Shown here: positions 32,949 through 44,340 of the stretch, one piece after another
Layout: each line of letters opens with the position of its first letter
Numbering within the stretch: the stretch's first letter is position 1
From: Anastrepha obliqua
Taxonomy: Eukaryota; Arthropoda; Insecta; Diptera; Tephritidae
Assembly: GCF_027943255.1 (NCBI RefSeq)
Contig: NC_072893.1
Location: 6,944,001-7,008,000 of the forward strand
DNA: 64,000 nucleotides
Direction of reading: 5' to 3'
Made by a program: the position numbers and the translations under genes
Notes under the pieces: generated by a model
Databases searched by the model: none
What the model was told of the DNA's origin: nothing
The model's input: only the letters and a program-made list of their open reading frames with translations

Positions 32949-34473
32949 TTAGTCGGGCATATCGATGCTGATGATTGGCACAACCGGCTTCATGCTATCG
33001 TTCTTTGCCCCTTTTTTGCTTTTTTTGTTGCCCGTATGCGCAGTGCTGGTAGACGCGTCCAACGGAACAGATTGTGCGGCAGTGGACCGATTTGCATGAT
33101 ACGCTATATTGGCATACTCTTGGAGGCAAGGCATGGACGAGAGGAGAAACTGACTGAACGATTTGCGTATCCCGAACCACCACTTGTTCCCACCTTTTGC
33201 ACTAAAACTCAACACAATCAATGTGCAGAGAGATAGCATCAACGGCCCGAATACAAAAAGATAGGTATACTTTTCTTCTCCTTCTAGCTTATCACAAATC
33301 ACCACCTGCAATTGAAGGAATACGTAAGCGTTTTTGAGTATAAATATGAAAGATAACTTTTTATAAACATCATACTTGAAAACAGAGCAACGGTACCACA
33401 GTACAAAAGTTTCCCAAGGCCGCATGAATGGCATTCTTCTTTTGTATGAATGATATTTCAGGTGTACGTAACATAATACAGCAAAAGATTATATTGTAGA
33501 GAACACCTAAAATTTTACGAATTGCTGATTGGGCGTTACAAAATTTACAATTTGTTACACTTACTAACTAAGCTCAGACAGATAACTATCCACATGGGAA
33601 CAAACACGACTTCCCAGTTCCAGTACACGAATTGATCTAATTTCAATGGCAATGAAACGAACTGAAGTGCGTTAACTGCCAAAAATAGTTCTAGTTCGAA
33701 AGAACGATCATGTTTAACTGCCCACACACAAGCGCCAACGCTAGCCACTGAGCCAAAAATCAACGGTATGAACACCAACACCCATAGGTGGCGACCGGAG
33801 CTAAGTTTGTCGCAGGCGAGCAGCTCAAACATTAACAATATGAGGTGTAGCGAGAGGGAAATCAGCATAGCTTTGAATTGAGTATAAGAGTCCCCCTCAA
33901 GTCTAAAATAAAAGAAATGCAAGTGATGTTTAATAAAGTATGGAACTGCACACATTTGAGTATTACCGGTAATGCGGGTACCGACACCAAACCACAGCAC
34001 CGACCGCGGCACCCAATACAGCAATTCCCTTCCATATCCACAGAGGTGTGAAGATGGCCCAATATGGCCAATCTAAAGAAAAATAATCGTTTATCAAGGT
34101 GCGTTAATTTTGATTTCTTTCCGATCTTACCAATATAACCATCCAAACGAAGAGCGAACAATCCTACAAAAGCTAATAAGCTGCAGTGCACCACGAACTT
34201 GCTGCACGCGTGAAATTGAAAGAGGGAAATAATTCCGATTAGAATCCAAAGATGCACATACATAAATACACACAATTTTGTTTACGAAGGTCAACTATTA
34301 TACTCCAAAAAAGTTTGCGTTCGTCAAATTGGAATCGAGCCCTCAAATTGACGTCTACGAAATTATGTGCTATACCTACACAACCCGTCGGACAAAACCG
34401 CTTAACAAAACTTTGTTAGCGAAAAGCCTACTTACCTAGGATTAAAGTCCTTAAACATAGACTGAAAATCCAT
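32949..34473 (-). CDS. TMEM185-family multi-pass membrane protein
   Basis: Six exons, complement(32949..33305, 33376..33506, 33565..33902, 33967..34072, 34131..34201, 34436..34473), 346 residues; all junctions are GT-AG and stay in phase. The length is close to the roughly 350 residues of vertebrate TMEM185. Landmarks in order: MDFQSMFKDFNP, LFALRLDGYI, YWAIFTPLWIWKGIAVLGA, FKAMLISLSLHLILLMFELL, HLWVLVFIPLIFGS, AVKHDRSFELELFLAVNALQ, VVPLLCFQVVICDKLEG, KGGNKWWFGIRKSFSQFLL and the C-terminal IDMPD. About seven hydrophobic segments; the family's function is not settled. ATG 34473 gives the family-like start; an in-frame ATG 21 nt upstream (34494) is possible. Confidence 0.93.
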
Positions 34474-34975
34474 GTCGTAAGGAAATGCTGGCATTTCCGT
34501 ACAGCACTTACTAGCGACAGAAAGGAAGTGCCTTTTTACTAGGACGTTAAGGTCGGTCCTTTAATAATTAGCTCTTTCTTTGATTTGATTTATCATTTCA
34601 GTTGGTAAATTTTCCTCAATTCAAAACATTAAAAAGCTATTATCTGTTAGTGTGGCGCTATTCGTACTATTTTAAAATTCCATTAAAATTAAAGAGAAAA
34701 TATTATGTTTAACTTTTCAACTTCAATGCCACTAGTATACAAAGTTGTCAACACACAACATTTACGTATGTCAAGTAAAGAGAAAAGTTAGGTAATACCA
34801 AAACAAGGGTTACCCTCGCCAAGACAAAACAAACAGTAGGGGATTTCACATCCAATTAGTTGAAATTGTATCCGTTATTCGGTAAACTTTTCTCCACTTG
34901 CAAAGATTAAATATTTAAACAAAAGGTGAAGCTTAAATTTTAATCTTTGTAACATAAAAAATGTGTGAGAAAAAA
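34474..34975. other. Upstream of TMEM185-like gene
   Basis: Presumed promoter and 5' UTR. No clear motif or repeat is seen. Confidence 0.4.
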
Positions 34976-35281
34976 TGGCACATACACTTCTGTTAGACGT
35001 TTGGTCGGGCTCCTGCTCATATTTGTGGCGTGTGTCTTGATGTTGTTCCATAAATAGAGGGACCTATAGTTTTAAGCCGATTCCCAACGGCAAATGATGT
35101 TTTTTTATGAGGAGCTTTTTTTTGGCAGAAGTACACTCGGGGCTTCGCCATTGCTTGCCGAGGGGCAACCGCTATTACAAACAAACTTTTTATCATTTTG
35201 CTGTTTCATGCATGGAGATTCGAACCTAGGCACTTCCGAATTGTAGTCACGCACTAATGCATTCGGCTACGGCAGCTGCCA
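34976..35281 (-). mobile_element. tRNA-derived SINE, near full length
   Basis: Same family and orientation as 32094-32404. B box is the complement of GGAGATTCGAACC (35214-35226); the head ends near 35281 (GGCAGCTGCC). The 3' end at the left follows a run of A (34968-34976). Confidence 0.88.
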
Positions 35282-35685
35282 ACATAGAAAATGTGTTGCT
35301 GAACTTAAATTGACGCGAGTATCATAGAAATATTTCTGGTATGAGTAGGCCCCACTGACCTAAAGCTAAACAAGTAAGTTCAATTATTGTTTTTCATAAA
35401 TTTTACTGCGACCTGAAGATCTATTGTGTCCCTTTCATGGATTAAGATATTTTTCTAAGCCCAACTCTCTCAATAAATTTTAGTATTTGTCCTATTTTAT
35501 TGAGCTTTTATTTCCTCGTCTAATAAAACAATTTTATCTAAGCGATTTCATCTTCCTCCCTAACGAAACAACAAGTTTCAAGAGAGTATATTCCCATATA
35601 AGTAAGATGATCATTCAATTTGCAATGCCCTGTTAGAATTTCTGTGATGCTTCTAAAAATTATTATTATTATAATTATTATTTAG
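35282..35685. other. Intergenic
   Basis: Nothing recognised apart from a short ATT-repeat near 35660-35680. Confidence 0.4.
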
Positions 35686-36290
35686 TGACTGGTATGAATA
35701 CCAGTACTAAAATTATGTTTGAGCATTGGCTGCAGAGGCCATCAGCTCTGTGTCGTCTGTGGGTGTCTGGATTATTTGTTATATTGTCATTTCGATAGTT
35801 TTAATAAATTTGCTTAGTTTTTTGATGCTTGAGTGACTGGGAATGGCGAGGATGTCGCTTATTTGTTCTGAGTTTAGTATTTCTTTTCTTGCGTTGGCGG
35901 GATTTGGACATTTGTTGAGGATGTGGTCCAATGTTTGGTTTGTGTTGCAGGTTGTACAGATAGGGTGATTTTCTTTTCTTTCTTTTTCTTTTTCTTTTTC
36001 TTTTTCTTTCTTCTAAAAATTATTCTTATGTAATTCCATATAACCCTAATCGGATAAGATTAAATCTACCCAGCATTGATTTTAATTGTGATAAATCCGG
36101 CAGATTGTCCCAGTTTAATCTTTTTGTCTTTTCTCTACTTCCTGAATAAGACAGGAGAAGCTACCTTTTCCTAGACCACTAAACGGCTTTGCACGTATAA
36201 ATGGGGAGGCCGCACCTTCCCTGACTAATTTATCTGCCATTTCGTTCCCAGTAGCTATTATGTATCCAGAAACCCATAGGATGCGTATCT

Positions 36291-36356
36291 CGTTTTCACG
36301 ACAGTCGGTTCTACGTTACCGAAACGACCCGGATTTATATCCGGCCAAGGACTGTC
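36291..36356 (+). ncRNA. Candidate HDV-like ribozyme
   Basis: Manual fold: P1 36291-36296 with 36321-36326 (CGTTTT/GAAACG, one U-G), P2 36300-36306 with 36350-36356 (GACAGTC/GACTGTC), P3 36307-36309 with 36318-36320 (GGT/ACC, 8-nt loop), P4 36329-36334 with 36339-36344 (CCGGAT/ATCCGG, loop TTAT), joining segment CCAAG 36345-36349. P1 crosses P2, giving the HDV-type pseudoknot order. P1 begins at the first base after the target-site duplication, where a self-cleaving 5' ribozyme should cut. Confidence 0.55.
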
Positions 36357-36413
36357 ACTCCAGCAGCATTCCCCGTATGTATATATGGGGAATGTTTATG
36401 CTGCTACAACAAC
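36291..36413 (+). mobile_element. Ribozyme-type short retroposon, copy 2 (best preserved)
   Basis: 123 bp flanked by a perfect 13-bp target-site duplication AGGATGCGTATCT (36278-36290, 36414-36426). 5' part: ribozyme-like fold. Middle: CACTCC. 3' part: hairpin CATTCCCC/GGGGAATG further clamped by AGCAG/CTGCT, then ACAACAAC. It is inserted in an RNase H reading frame of a LINE ruin, so the boundaries are independently supported. No tRNA-type A and B box pair is seen. Confidence 0.88.
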
Positions 36414-36676
36414 AGGATGCGTATCTGATTGTTCTAGCCTAAGGTATTCAGCATATCAAGACGTCACAGCACCAGTTTTGCTGTAACCTGGAAGGAATTG
36501 AAAGCATTAATTGTTGCCTGACTATCAGTACGAATAGCCATGCTCTGTTGTTATAGCTCCGTTCAAGATTAAAAAGAGCGTATGTTTCTATTGCGTAGAC
36601 TTCCACTTGGAATATTCCTGTGTTATTGACGTGATAACGTCTTATAATTCGATTTAACAGGCTGCACGCACGAAAA

Positions 36677-36775
36677 AATGTGTCGTTACCTTGCTCATTA
36701 GTGTTACCTTGCTCATATGTCGTTACCTTGCTCATTGCCGTTACCTTGCTCATTTGTCGTTACCTTGCTCATTGC
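36677..36775 (-). repeat. Five-copy short tandem repeat
   Basis: GTTACCTTGCTCAT (plus strand) occurs five times with short variable spacers (GTC, AGT, GTC, GCC, GTC before it). Other copies of this element end have one to three units. Confidence 0.8.
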
Positions 36776-37124
36776 ATTGAATGAACTGCAAGCGAAAGCG
36801 CGGAACGAACGACAAAGCAAACGAACGGCAACGTTCGACATCTTGCTCTCTCCTACTTAAGTGAGCGTATATATGTATGTATATGCGCATGTGTACATAT
36901 ATAAATTCACGTATTTGTATTTGCATATGCCTTCTTATTGATTATTATTAATTTGATTCACTTGAAGAATTTAAAATAAAACCAAGTTTGTTAATAATAC
37001 CTGTTGTTTTAATGTTATTTTTATTTTTTGACGTGATAACGTCTTATAATTCTATGTAGCCGGCTGCACGCACCAAAAAATGCGTCGTTATCTTGCTCAT
37101 GCGTCGTTACCTTGCTTGAACAGC

Positions 37125-38080
37125 ATGTTACGTTATGTTATGTTATGTTACGTTATGTTACGTTGTGTTATGTTATGTTATGTTATGTTATGTTATGTTA
37201 TGTTATGTTATGTTATGTTATGTTATGTTATGTTATGTTATGTTATGTTATGTTATGTTATGTTATGTTATGTTATGTTATGTTATGTTATGTTATGTTA
37301 TGTTATGTTATGTTATGTTATGTTATGTTATGCTATGTTATGTTATGTTATGTTATGTTATGTTATGTTATGTTATGTTATGTTATGTTATGTTATGTTA
37401 TGTTATGTAATGTTATGTTATGTTATGTTATGTTATGTTATGTTATGTTATGTTATGTTATGTTATGTTATGTTATGTTATGTTATGTTATGTTATGTTA
37501 TGTTATGTTATGTTATGTTATGTTATGTTATATTATGTTATGTTATGTTATGTTATGTTATGTTATGTTATGTTATGTTATGTTATGTTATGTTATGTTA
37601 TGTTATGTTATGTTATGTTATGTTATGTTATGTTATGTTATGTTATGTTATGTTATGTTATGTTATGTTATGTTATGTTATGTTATGTTATGTTATGTTA
37701 TGTTATGTTATGTTATGTTATGTTATGTTATGTTATGTTATGTTATGTTATGTTATGTTATGTTATGTTATGTTATGTTATGTTATGTTATGTTATGTTA
37801 TGTTATGTTATGTTATGTTATGTTATGTTATGTTATGTTATGTTATGTTATGTTATGTTATGTTATGTTATGTTATGTTATGTTATGTTATGTTATGTTA
37901 TGTTATGTTATGTTATGTTATGTTATGTTATGTTATGTTATGTTATGTTATGTTATGTTATGTTATGTTATGTTATGTTATGTTATGTTATGTTATGTTA
38001 TGTTATGTTATGTTATGTTATGTTATGTTATATTATGTTATGTTATATTATGTTATGTTATGTTATGTTATGTTAATGTT
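37125..38080. repeat. (TTATG)n pentanucleotide array
   Basis: About 190 near-perfect units over 950 bp, the complement of (ATAAC)n at 379-802, with a few point variants (for example at 37332, 37409, 37531, 38031). The open frames of up to 365 codons on the plus strand are artefacts of a stop-free 5-bp repeat. Confidence 0.97.
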
Positions 38081-38226
38081 ACCTCATTCTCTATATCCAT
38101 ACAAAATATCTATCAAACAAATAGAATTAAAATTTTCTTTTGAAAAATGCAACCATTCAATCAGTATTTTCTTATGACGTTATCACGTTAAACTATCGTC
38201 AGTAAACCGACTTTACAGACAACCTC

Positions 38227-39754
38227 TTTTTATTGCCTAGCGCTTCCGAGTATCCTTTTTCCGGTCCAAATTAAATTATGGTAAGTAAGGAATTAAAAGA
38301 CAATTATTGCTGTATAATTATTAAACGGTATGGTTTATTTCCCCAATGATTTCGGGTAAATGTGTCCAAGGGCCCAACTTTAATCTAAAACTTAATTTTC
38401 AAATTCCTGTTCACTAATTTATTAATAAAGTTGTTTTGAAATATGCAGTGTTTGGTAAAATACTGTAAGCTTACAGTAATTACTCTTACTCTACATCTCG
38501 ATGGAATCCAGAAGCCAACTTTTTCCTATGAACTGCATGCGGATCATTCTTTTTTCTTATCATTGACAGATCATTTTATTTATTTTTAATTATGTTTATA
38601 TGCCATTTGATTGATTCTCGCAGAAAGACTTTTTCGCCCTCTGATTTTGCCCACGATTCGGGTTCTTATTTATAAAATTTATATTACTTATTATACTATA
38701 AATTGTAACAACAAATAAATTTAATTTACTTACTTTTTGCTCTTGTGGCATTTTTAATTTTTACACCGAACGTAAAATGGAAACATTCTAAATATTCTAA
38801 ATATTCGAAATATTTAATAAAAGTACGATTAAATGCCCTATCTTGTAAGGATAAATTCAGTTTAAAAAACTCACAGCAGTTTAGCCAGTACTGAAAAATT
38901 GGGTCTTGAAGGATTAAATGAAAACCGTAAATTCGCCTTGGAAAACTGGTCAACTTTATAAACATTTCACTACACATGAAATTAAAAGATCTAAGTATTA
39001 CTGAATTTTATAATAAAAAATGGAAAAGTTCTGAAAACTAAAAATTAGGTTTGGTTAAACTGGTTGCTCAAGGAAATTGGCACACCTGGACGAAGAAAAC
39101 GAATTCATCCTTTGTGAAACCATTTTGAAGGAAGTAAGGTGGAGGAAGACCGATGGGATGAAATAAGACAGCGGACAGAGGTGGGGGTGGGTTAGTTAGG
39201 CGGATGGGTTTTAAACTAAAAATTAACTAATCACCCAAATAAACTATTTAGAGTGTAAACCTTTGGGATTAATTTTGTAAGATACATATCCAATGTTATT
39301 ATTATTATTATTATTTTTTTATTAAATTATAATTAAAATTATAAAGTAATATATTTACAGCACTAGCTACAAGGGCTATCGGCAATGTTGCTGTAGCATA
39401 TCCAATAGTTATTTTTTGTTATTGAAGTTGTAGCTTTTTAACATAACTATTTTTGAGTTTTATCGCGCTTTGTGCCTTATTCTCAACTAACTGGGTTGAA
39501 TTTTCCCACAAGTTTCTGGTAAATGGCAACGTTTGTGTGTTATCTGCAATAGTCCACCACACACGTGGTGGAAATTCACCCAACTGTCAATTGTAAATGT
39601 CAATGCGCTTTTTCGTTCTTTTCATCGGAAAATTTGTGAACATTCCCTTTTTTTGTTTCAAAATTCAGGGAATATTTCATTAAAACCTGTATAAAAAGCC
39701 CTATAAATTGCAACGTAAAAGTGTTAAGGTTGCAAACCGCGTGTGTAAATAAAA
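38227..39754. other. Intergenic; Tom40 promoter at the right
   Basis: No gene is recognised in 38227-39500. The Tom40 promoter and 5' UTR should lie in the last few hundred bases. Confidence 0.45.
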
Positions 39755-41156
39755 ATGGGGAATGTTTTGGCTGCATCGTCTAGCTCCAGCTCCTCACTGG
39801 ACGCTGCCAAGTTGGGGTTGCCAGAATTATCAAGTCCATCACCTAATCAGCCCTCGTCTTCAGCGACAGCTTTGACGCCGCCTAGCACTGCTGGAGCTGA
39901 ATTAAAGGAACAAGCCCTTGAAAATCCCGGCACTGTTGAAGAACTGCATAAAAAATGTAAAGGTGAGAAAATACGCCAGTACAAATCGCCGGCCTTAAAA
40001 ATTACAAGTGATGACATAACCCGAACTCATGTGAAAGAATGGTGTTTTGATAATGTTGGTGGTAGTGGTGATAAAAGTGCTTAGCTGCTTAGTCGCTGCA
40101 TACCATTCAACATTGTGTACAAACAAATGAGTGTTATTTTTGCTTAATAATTGTGAACATTTAAAATTATTGTATGTACTTTGAAATGATAAGCATATCT
40201 TTTGTTACTGCACAGACATTCAGGCAATGACCTTTGAAGGTGCGAAAATAATGCTGAATAAGGGCTTAAGTAATCACTTCCAAGTCTCGCACACTCTGAA
40301 CCTCAGTACACAATCAAGCGGGTATCGCTTTGGCGCTACTTATGTAGGAACTAAACAGTTTGGCCCTTCGGAGGCTTTTCCAGTATTGCTGGGAGACATC
40401 GATCCCTCCGGAAACCTGAACGCCAACGTCATACATCAATTTACACCACGCATACGTTGCAAATTCGCCTCGCAAGTAAGTGCAAGCCTAATTTTGGGAT
40501 TTCAAATTAATCAAAAATACTTTTATCAATTAGATCCAAGATTCCAAGCTCACAGCTGCCCAATTAACTACCGATTACCGTGGTGATGACTACACAGCTT
40601 CCTTAACCATTGGCAACCCAAACATCTTTAACAATTCAGGCGTCTTTGTCAGCCACTATCTACAGTCGGTGACTGAGAACATCGCGCTCGGTGCAGAACT
40701 AGCCTACCAATATGGTCCCAATGTGCCCGGTGGCCAAATCGCTGTGGTGTCAGCCGTTGGTCGTTACACGCAAGGTGATTCTGTGTGGTCGGGCACTTTG
40801 GGGCCTGGTGGCGTGCATGTCTGCTACTACCAAAAGGCCAGTGAACAATTGCAAATTGGTGTAGAAGTGGAAACTAGTCTAAGAATGCAGGAGTCTGTTG
40901 CAACTATTGGCTACCAAGTGGATTTGCCGAAGGCCGACCTCATTTTCAAAGGTAAATTTATGGTTGTGTTCAGAATTTTTTTTGAAACTTTATTGCATAT
41001 GTGCGCTCTGTTGCAGGTTCCTTCGACTCCAATTGGAATGTTTGCGGTGTTTTGGAGAAGCGATTGCAACCATTGCCATTTTCTTTCGCTCTAAGCGGAC
41101 GTCTGAATCATACTAAAAATCAGTTTAGACTTGGTTGCGGTTTGATAATTGGATAA
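39755..41156 (+). CDS. Tom40: Mitochondrial import channel Tom40
   Basis: Four exons, 39755..39962, 40216..40475, 40534..40951, 41017..41156, 341 residues, all introns GT-AG and in phase. Tom40 is the beta-barrel pore of the TOM complex in the mitochondrial outer membrane, the entry gate for nuclear-encoded mitochondrial proteins. Visible: a Ser/Pro/Ala-rich N-terminus (1-50), the conserved NPGTVEELHKKCKDIQAMTF, then alternating strands such as GLSNHFQVSHTLNLS, YRFGATYVGTKQFGP, GDIDPSGNLNANVIHQFTPR, DDYTASLTIGNP, GVFVSHYLQSVTENIALGAE, and the C-terminal LNHTKNQFRLGCGLIIG strand. Length matches the family. The start ATG opens MGNVLAAS. Introns 1, 2 and 3 are 253, 58 and 65 bp. Confidence 0.96.
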
Positions 41157-42753
41157 TTAGTTTTTCGGTTAGTAGGTGTAAAGGAAGCGAAAGCTGCAAT
41201 GGCAGTAATAGTAGCGGTAAAAAGGGCGGAGAATGGAACAACAACTATTACAGTAGTATCAAGCAACACAAACAGCAGAAGAACTAGCCGAAGAAGATAT
41301 AACAAAGCAAAAGCAACAAATTTCAATGATTACAATTTTTATTTATTATAATAACGATTCTTTACAGTACATTTAAAATTGTTCTTCCTCAAGATTTGCA
41401 CACGAATTTGTGAAAACCGCGCAATGTCAGCGCATTTATTTGTCAACTTCGAACTCTATTTAAAAATGTATTCGTGATGATTGAAATTAAATAGAAGTTC
41501 TTTTTGCCAAATGAATTGATGGCAAATCAAAAGGAGTTGCTTTGCCATAGAATATCATTACATATTAACAGTAAAATGAACGACAGGGCAAAGAAAAGGC
41601 GAACAATTTTATTTGAGCAACAGTATGAGGAGTCACGTAAAGGAAAAAATGCAGCGCATTACAGCACTTACGAACATCCATGTCGTTACAGTTAATTAAA
41701 TTTGTTTCACAGATTCACTTCTGTAGTTCAACGATTTGCTTGAACCAGACATAAAATTTGCCTTTAATTATTTGAGAACAAAACTTATATTTAAAAAAAA
41801 AACAAATTTAAATTAAAGAAATTTAAATTTATTGTTAAGAAAAATAATAAATGAAATTTAGAATTGTATATTTGTAATTACGTGCGCGTTGCGACTAGGC
41901 TGGTTTCATAAGCCGTCTAAAAATAGACAACTAGTGAAAACTTGAAGTGGAGATTTTACAAATTAGCACACAACTTAAAATGCAGATCACAGTTAGACAC
42001 AACTTAGAGCCAAACTAATTTCTTGCCTATGTGCTATTTGCTACATTATCACTTTCTTTGACTTCTTTTGTTTTTGTTGTTTGAGAGCTTCAAACCAAAA
42101 ATTAGTACAAATGATTTGCATTTGTTTGATTGCTAAACTCCTGAGGAAAATAGACAAAACAAGTTCATTTAATAAATAAATTTGTGCAAATGATTGCATT
42201 TTATTAATGCTTTTAAATATTAACTTAATTTACTGTATATGCGTAAGCATACAAAACTTTTTGTATTTTGCTTTTTATTGGTTGCCTTGCTGGGAATGCA
42301 AATTGCTGGCCAATGGTAACGAGAAGTAGTGATACAATAAATTAGATAAAAAAAACATAAACTATAATTGAATGAACGATTGTAGAAATAAAAACACATC
42401 ATATTTGAATGTCTTCAAGTAACAAGCGCCAGGTAAATGAGAACTCACGTATTTTCACGCATTCATAAATAAAGTTGAAAGTGTTATGTTGAACTAAAAA
42501 CAAAAAAAAAACGTTAACGGTCTTTAAATGATAGAAGCTGAATATTGAAAAAGATGTACGACATACATACACACATACATATGCACATGCAACGCATATG
42601 AATCTAGTTGCGCCCTCACAAGAATCACAAATAATTTTCATGGAAAGTTTTGATTCAATTTTGAGCGTTCGAATTGTGTAATTTGATTGTCTTTGCTGAT
42701 AAATGAATCGAAAGCCTCAGCCAGACATCTCAGAGCAGTGATAATCACTTCAG
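41157..42753. other. Downstream of Tom40, intergenic
   Basis: Holds the Tom40 3' UTR. No further gene; AT-rich, with a short CATA-type repeat near 42560-42590. Confidence 0.45.
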
Positions 42754-42757
42754 TTAA

Positions 42758-43507
42758 GGTAGTAGTCCGGTGTAACAACCGAAATTTCGACCATTTTTCA
42801 TGAATCTTAAAAAAAAAAAAATAAATAAAATGCGGTCGTTTTAAAGTTTTTACATTTTATTGGTGTTTTGAAGTATAAAAAAAAATTTTTTAAGTTAATT
42901 TTATATTAATTGGTTTAAATTTTTTGACGTCAAAGTGGAGTCCTTAAAAAAAAGATGAGTTGGTTCGGGGAAACACACAGCCTTCCAAAGTCATCTGAAA
43001 TAAAAAATTCAAAGAGATTATTATTCTGTAGACTTTGTTTTAGGTCCCGAACCTAAAGTATACATAAAAATAAAAAAAACAAAAACAAAATGGCGGACTT
43101 GTGAAAAAAGTTCTCAAAATCTAATTTTTTTTCTTCATAAATTGTTTAAATTAAATAGTTTATTATTAAAAAATTAAATGTTTTAAAGGTCCGCGGTCTA
43201 GATATGTGTGTCTAGAATAACGGGTAAATTTTTAGCCAAATCGGTTGAATACTTTTGAGTAAGTGATTCCCCAAAATTTCGAAAACATGGTTTTGAGAAA
43301 AACGCGTTTAAAGTTTCGGCAACAGAGCTGCTGCTGGCGTGTCACATGCTTTCATACACTATACGGCGCGCTCTCTTATTTTAGCTATAACTTTAAAAAT
43401 AATTAAAATTTCTGTCTGAAATTTTTATAGTATATTTTTAAGATGTTTTTTTTCCGAAAAATGTAAAAAAATTCGATTGTTTGAACCCGTCACACCGGGA
43501 TACTACC
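42758..43507. mobile_element. TTAA-flanked MITE, 750 bp
   Basis: Imperfect inverted ends (GGTAGTAGTCCGGTGTAAC on the left, GGTAGTATCCCGGTGTGAC from the right) flanked by TTAA at 42754-42757 and 43508-43511. The internal block ACATGGTTTTGAGAAAAACG, continuing GTTTAAAGTTT (43285-43316), matches the complement of 12981-13017 in the other TTAA element. No coding sequence. Confidence 0.8.
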
Positions 43508-43531
43508 TTAATATACTCAGCAATGTGCTAA

Positions 43532-43635
43532 TGTTGTTGTAGCAGCAAAAACATTCCCCACACATGTACGGGAAGTGCTGCTGGAGTGACAGTTCTTGGC
43601 CGGCTATAAATGCGGAGCGTTCCGCTTACGTAGAA
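43532..43635 (-). mobile_element. Ribozyme-type short retroposon, 5'-truncated
   Basis: Minus strand GGTTCTACGTAAGCGGAACG, CCAAGAACTGTCACTCC, CATTCCCC-type hairpin partner and GCTACAACAAC tail. The 5' strand of P1 and P2 is absent. Confidence 0.7.
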
Positions 43636-43835
43636 CCTGGCAATCCTCAGGAAAGCCAAATTCGAGTTTCGATGATAAGCAACCGTGAGTTTATGGTGCC
43701 GCAAAATGCAGCGTGTGGAACCCTGCGAAAAAAATCTGTGTATTGAAACAAGTACGAGTGGTTCAGAACGGGTACGATTACGGCTATTGTGGACTACTTT
43801 GCGGCCAGAACAAATGCGCAGAAAAAGGGTACGTT

Positions 43836-44300
43836 CTTTTTGCTTTTGTTGTTGTAGCAGTAACTTTGCCCTGTCAGTGTAGTGTAAATACCGGTCATCT
43901 TCGTCTAGCTCATCTAACGGCAGGCCCAGAAAAGTAGCTGTTTCGACAGGTTGAGACCAGAGGGAGAGGGATGTTAGATGAGTGGGTTTGATGGGGCATG
44001 TGAAAAGGTGGTTAGTGTCGTGCGGGGTGCCTTCACATGCCTTCTTCGACTGCTATTGGTGGTGGTTGGACTCCGATAACGGCATTCGGGGGTAGGGAGC
44101 TTAGGAAGATGGTAATGGTCTCCCGATGAATGTCGTTTATGGCCTGTCTGTACACTGGCATTCCCAAGGTAGCCGATTCTACGTTACCGGAATGACTCGT
44201 GTTTTTCCCGACCAAGGGCTGCCGCCCCAGTAAACTAGCCCTGTCTAGTGTACCGTATCGCACCCCCAATCTTTTGCTTGCGTTCGTATGCATTGCTACT
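43836..44300 (-). mobile_element. Jockey-like LINE 3' fragment
   Basis: Minus-strand frame 44300-44033 contains residues YRQAINDIHRETITIF and IGVQPPPIAVEE, typical of the C-terminal part of a widespread Jockey-like ORF2. Downstream sequence matches 45398-45580 and ends CTGCTACAACAACAA at 43836-43850. A ribozyme-SINE fragment is embedded at 44167-44235. Confidence 0.75.
44167..44235 (+). mobile_element. Ribozyme-type short retroposon, fragment
   Basis: GATTCTACGTTACCGGAATG and CCGACCAAGGGCTGCCGCCCC match the ribozyme-like part of the family. The extreme 5' end and the 3' hairpin are missing. Confidence 0.6.
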
Positions 44301-44340
44301 CATAACTTATTCTCAGTTTCGTGGCAACTTTCGCTTGTTG

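Larger units (their letters stand above)
35690..36560 (-). pseudogene. RNase H-bearing LINE ORF2 C-terminus, broken
   Basis: Minus-strand pieces in order: RNase H start (about 36560-36440: IFQVEVYAIETYALF, then TDSQATINAFN in another frame), RNase H end (about 36300-36130: WVSGYIIATGNEMADKLVRE), and the C-terminal Cys motif (35990-35780: ICTTCNTNQTLDHILNKCP). This layout fits I/LOA/R1-type LINEs. It is interrupted by a ribozyme-SINE (36291-36413) and a CTTTT microsatellite (35966-36012). Confidence 0.7.
36627..38226 (-). mobile_element. (ATAAC)n composite element, inverted copy B
   Basis: On the minus strand: left end (38226-38080), array, right end B1 (to 37029), a 75-bp spacer equal to 898-972, then a second right end B2 (36955-36627) equal to copy C. 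It is therefore the same composite as 232-5675 but without the LINE and without the 377 bp equal to 973-1349. TTATTG occurs at both outer flanks (36622-36627 region and about 38230-38235), a possible target-site duplication. Confidence 0.75.

Noticed and set aside
36291..36413. Hammerhead ribozyme in the short retroposon (GAAAC present)
   Set aside because: No CUGANGA core occurs; the HDV-like layout explains the pairing better.
37080..38177. Long ORFs of 218-365 codons of repeated Met-Leu-Cys-Tyr-Val (also 280-767)
   Set aside because: A 5-bp repeat without stops reads open in all three frames; this is an array, not a protein.
41504..41695. 63-codon frame downstream of Tom40
   Set aside because: Short, begins near AT-rich 3' UTR sequence and has no recognised relatives.
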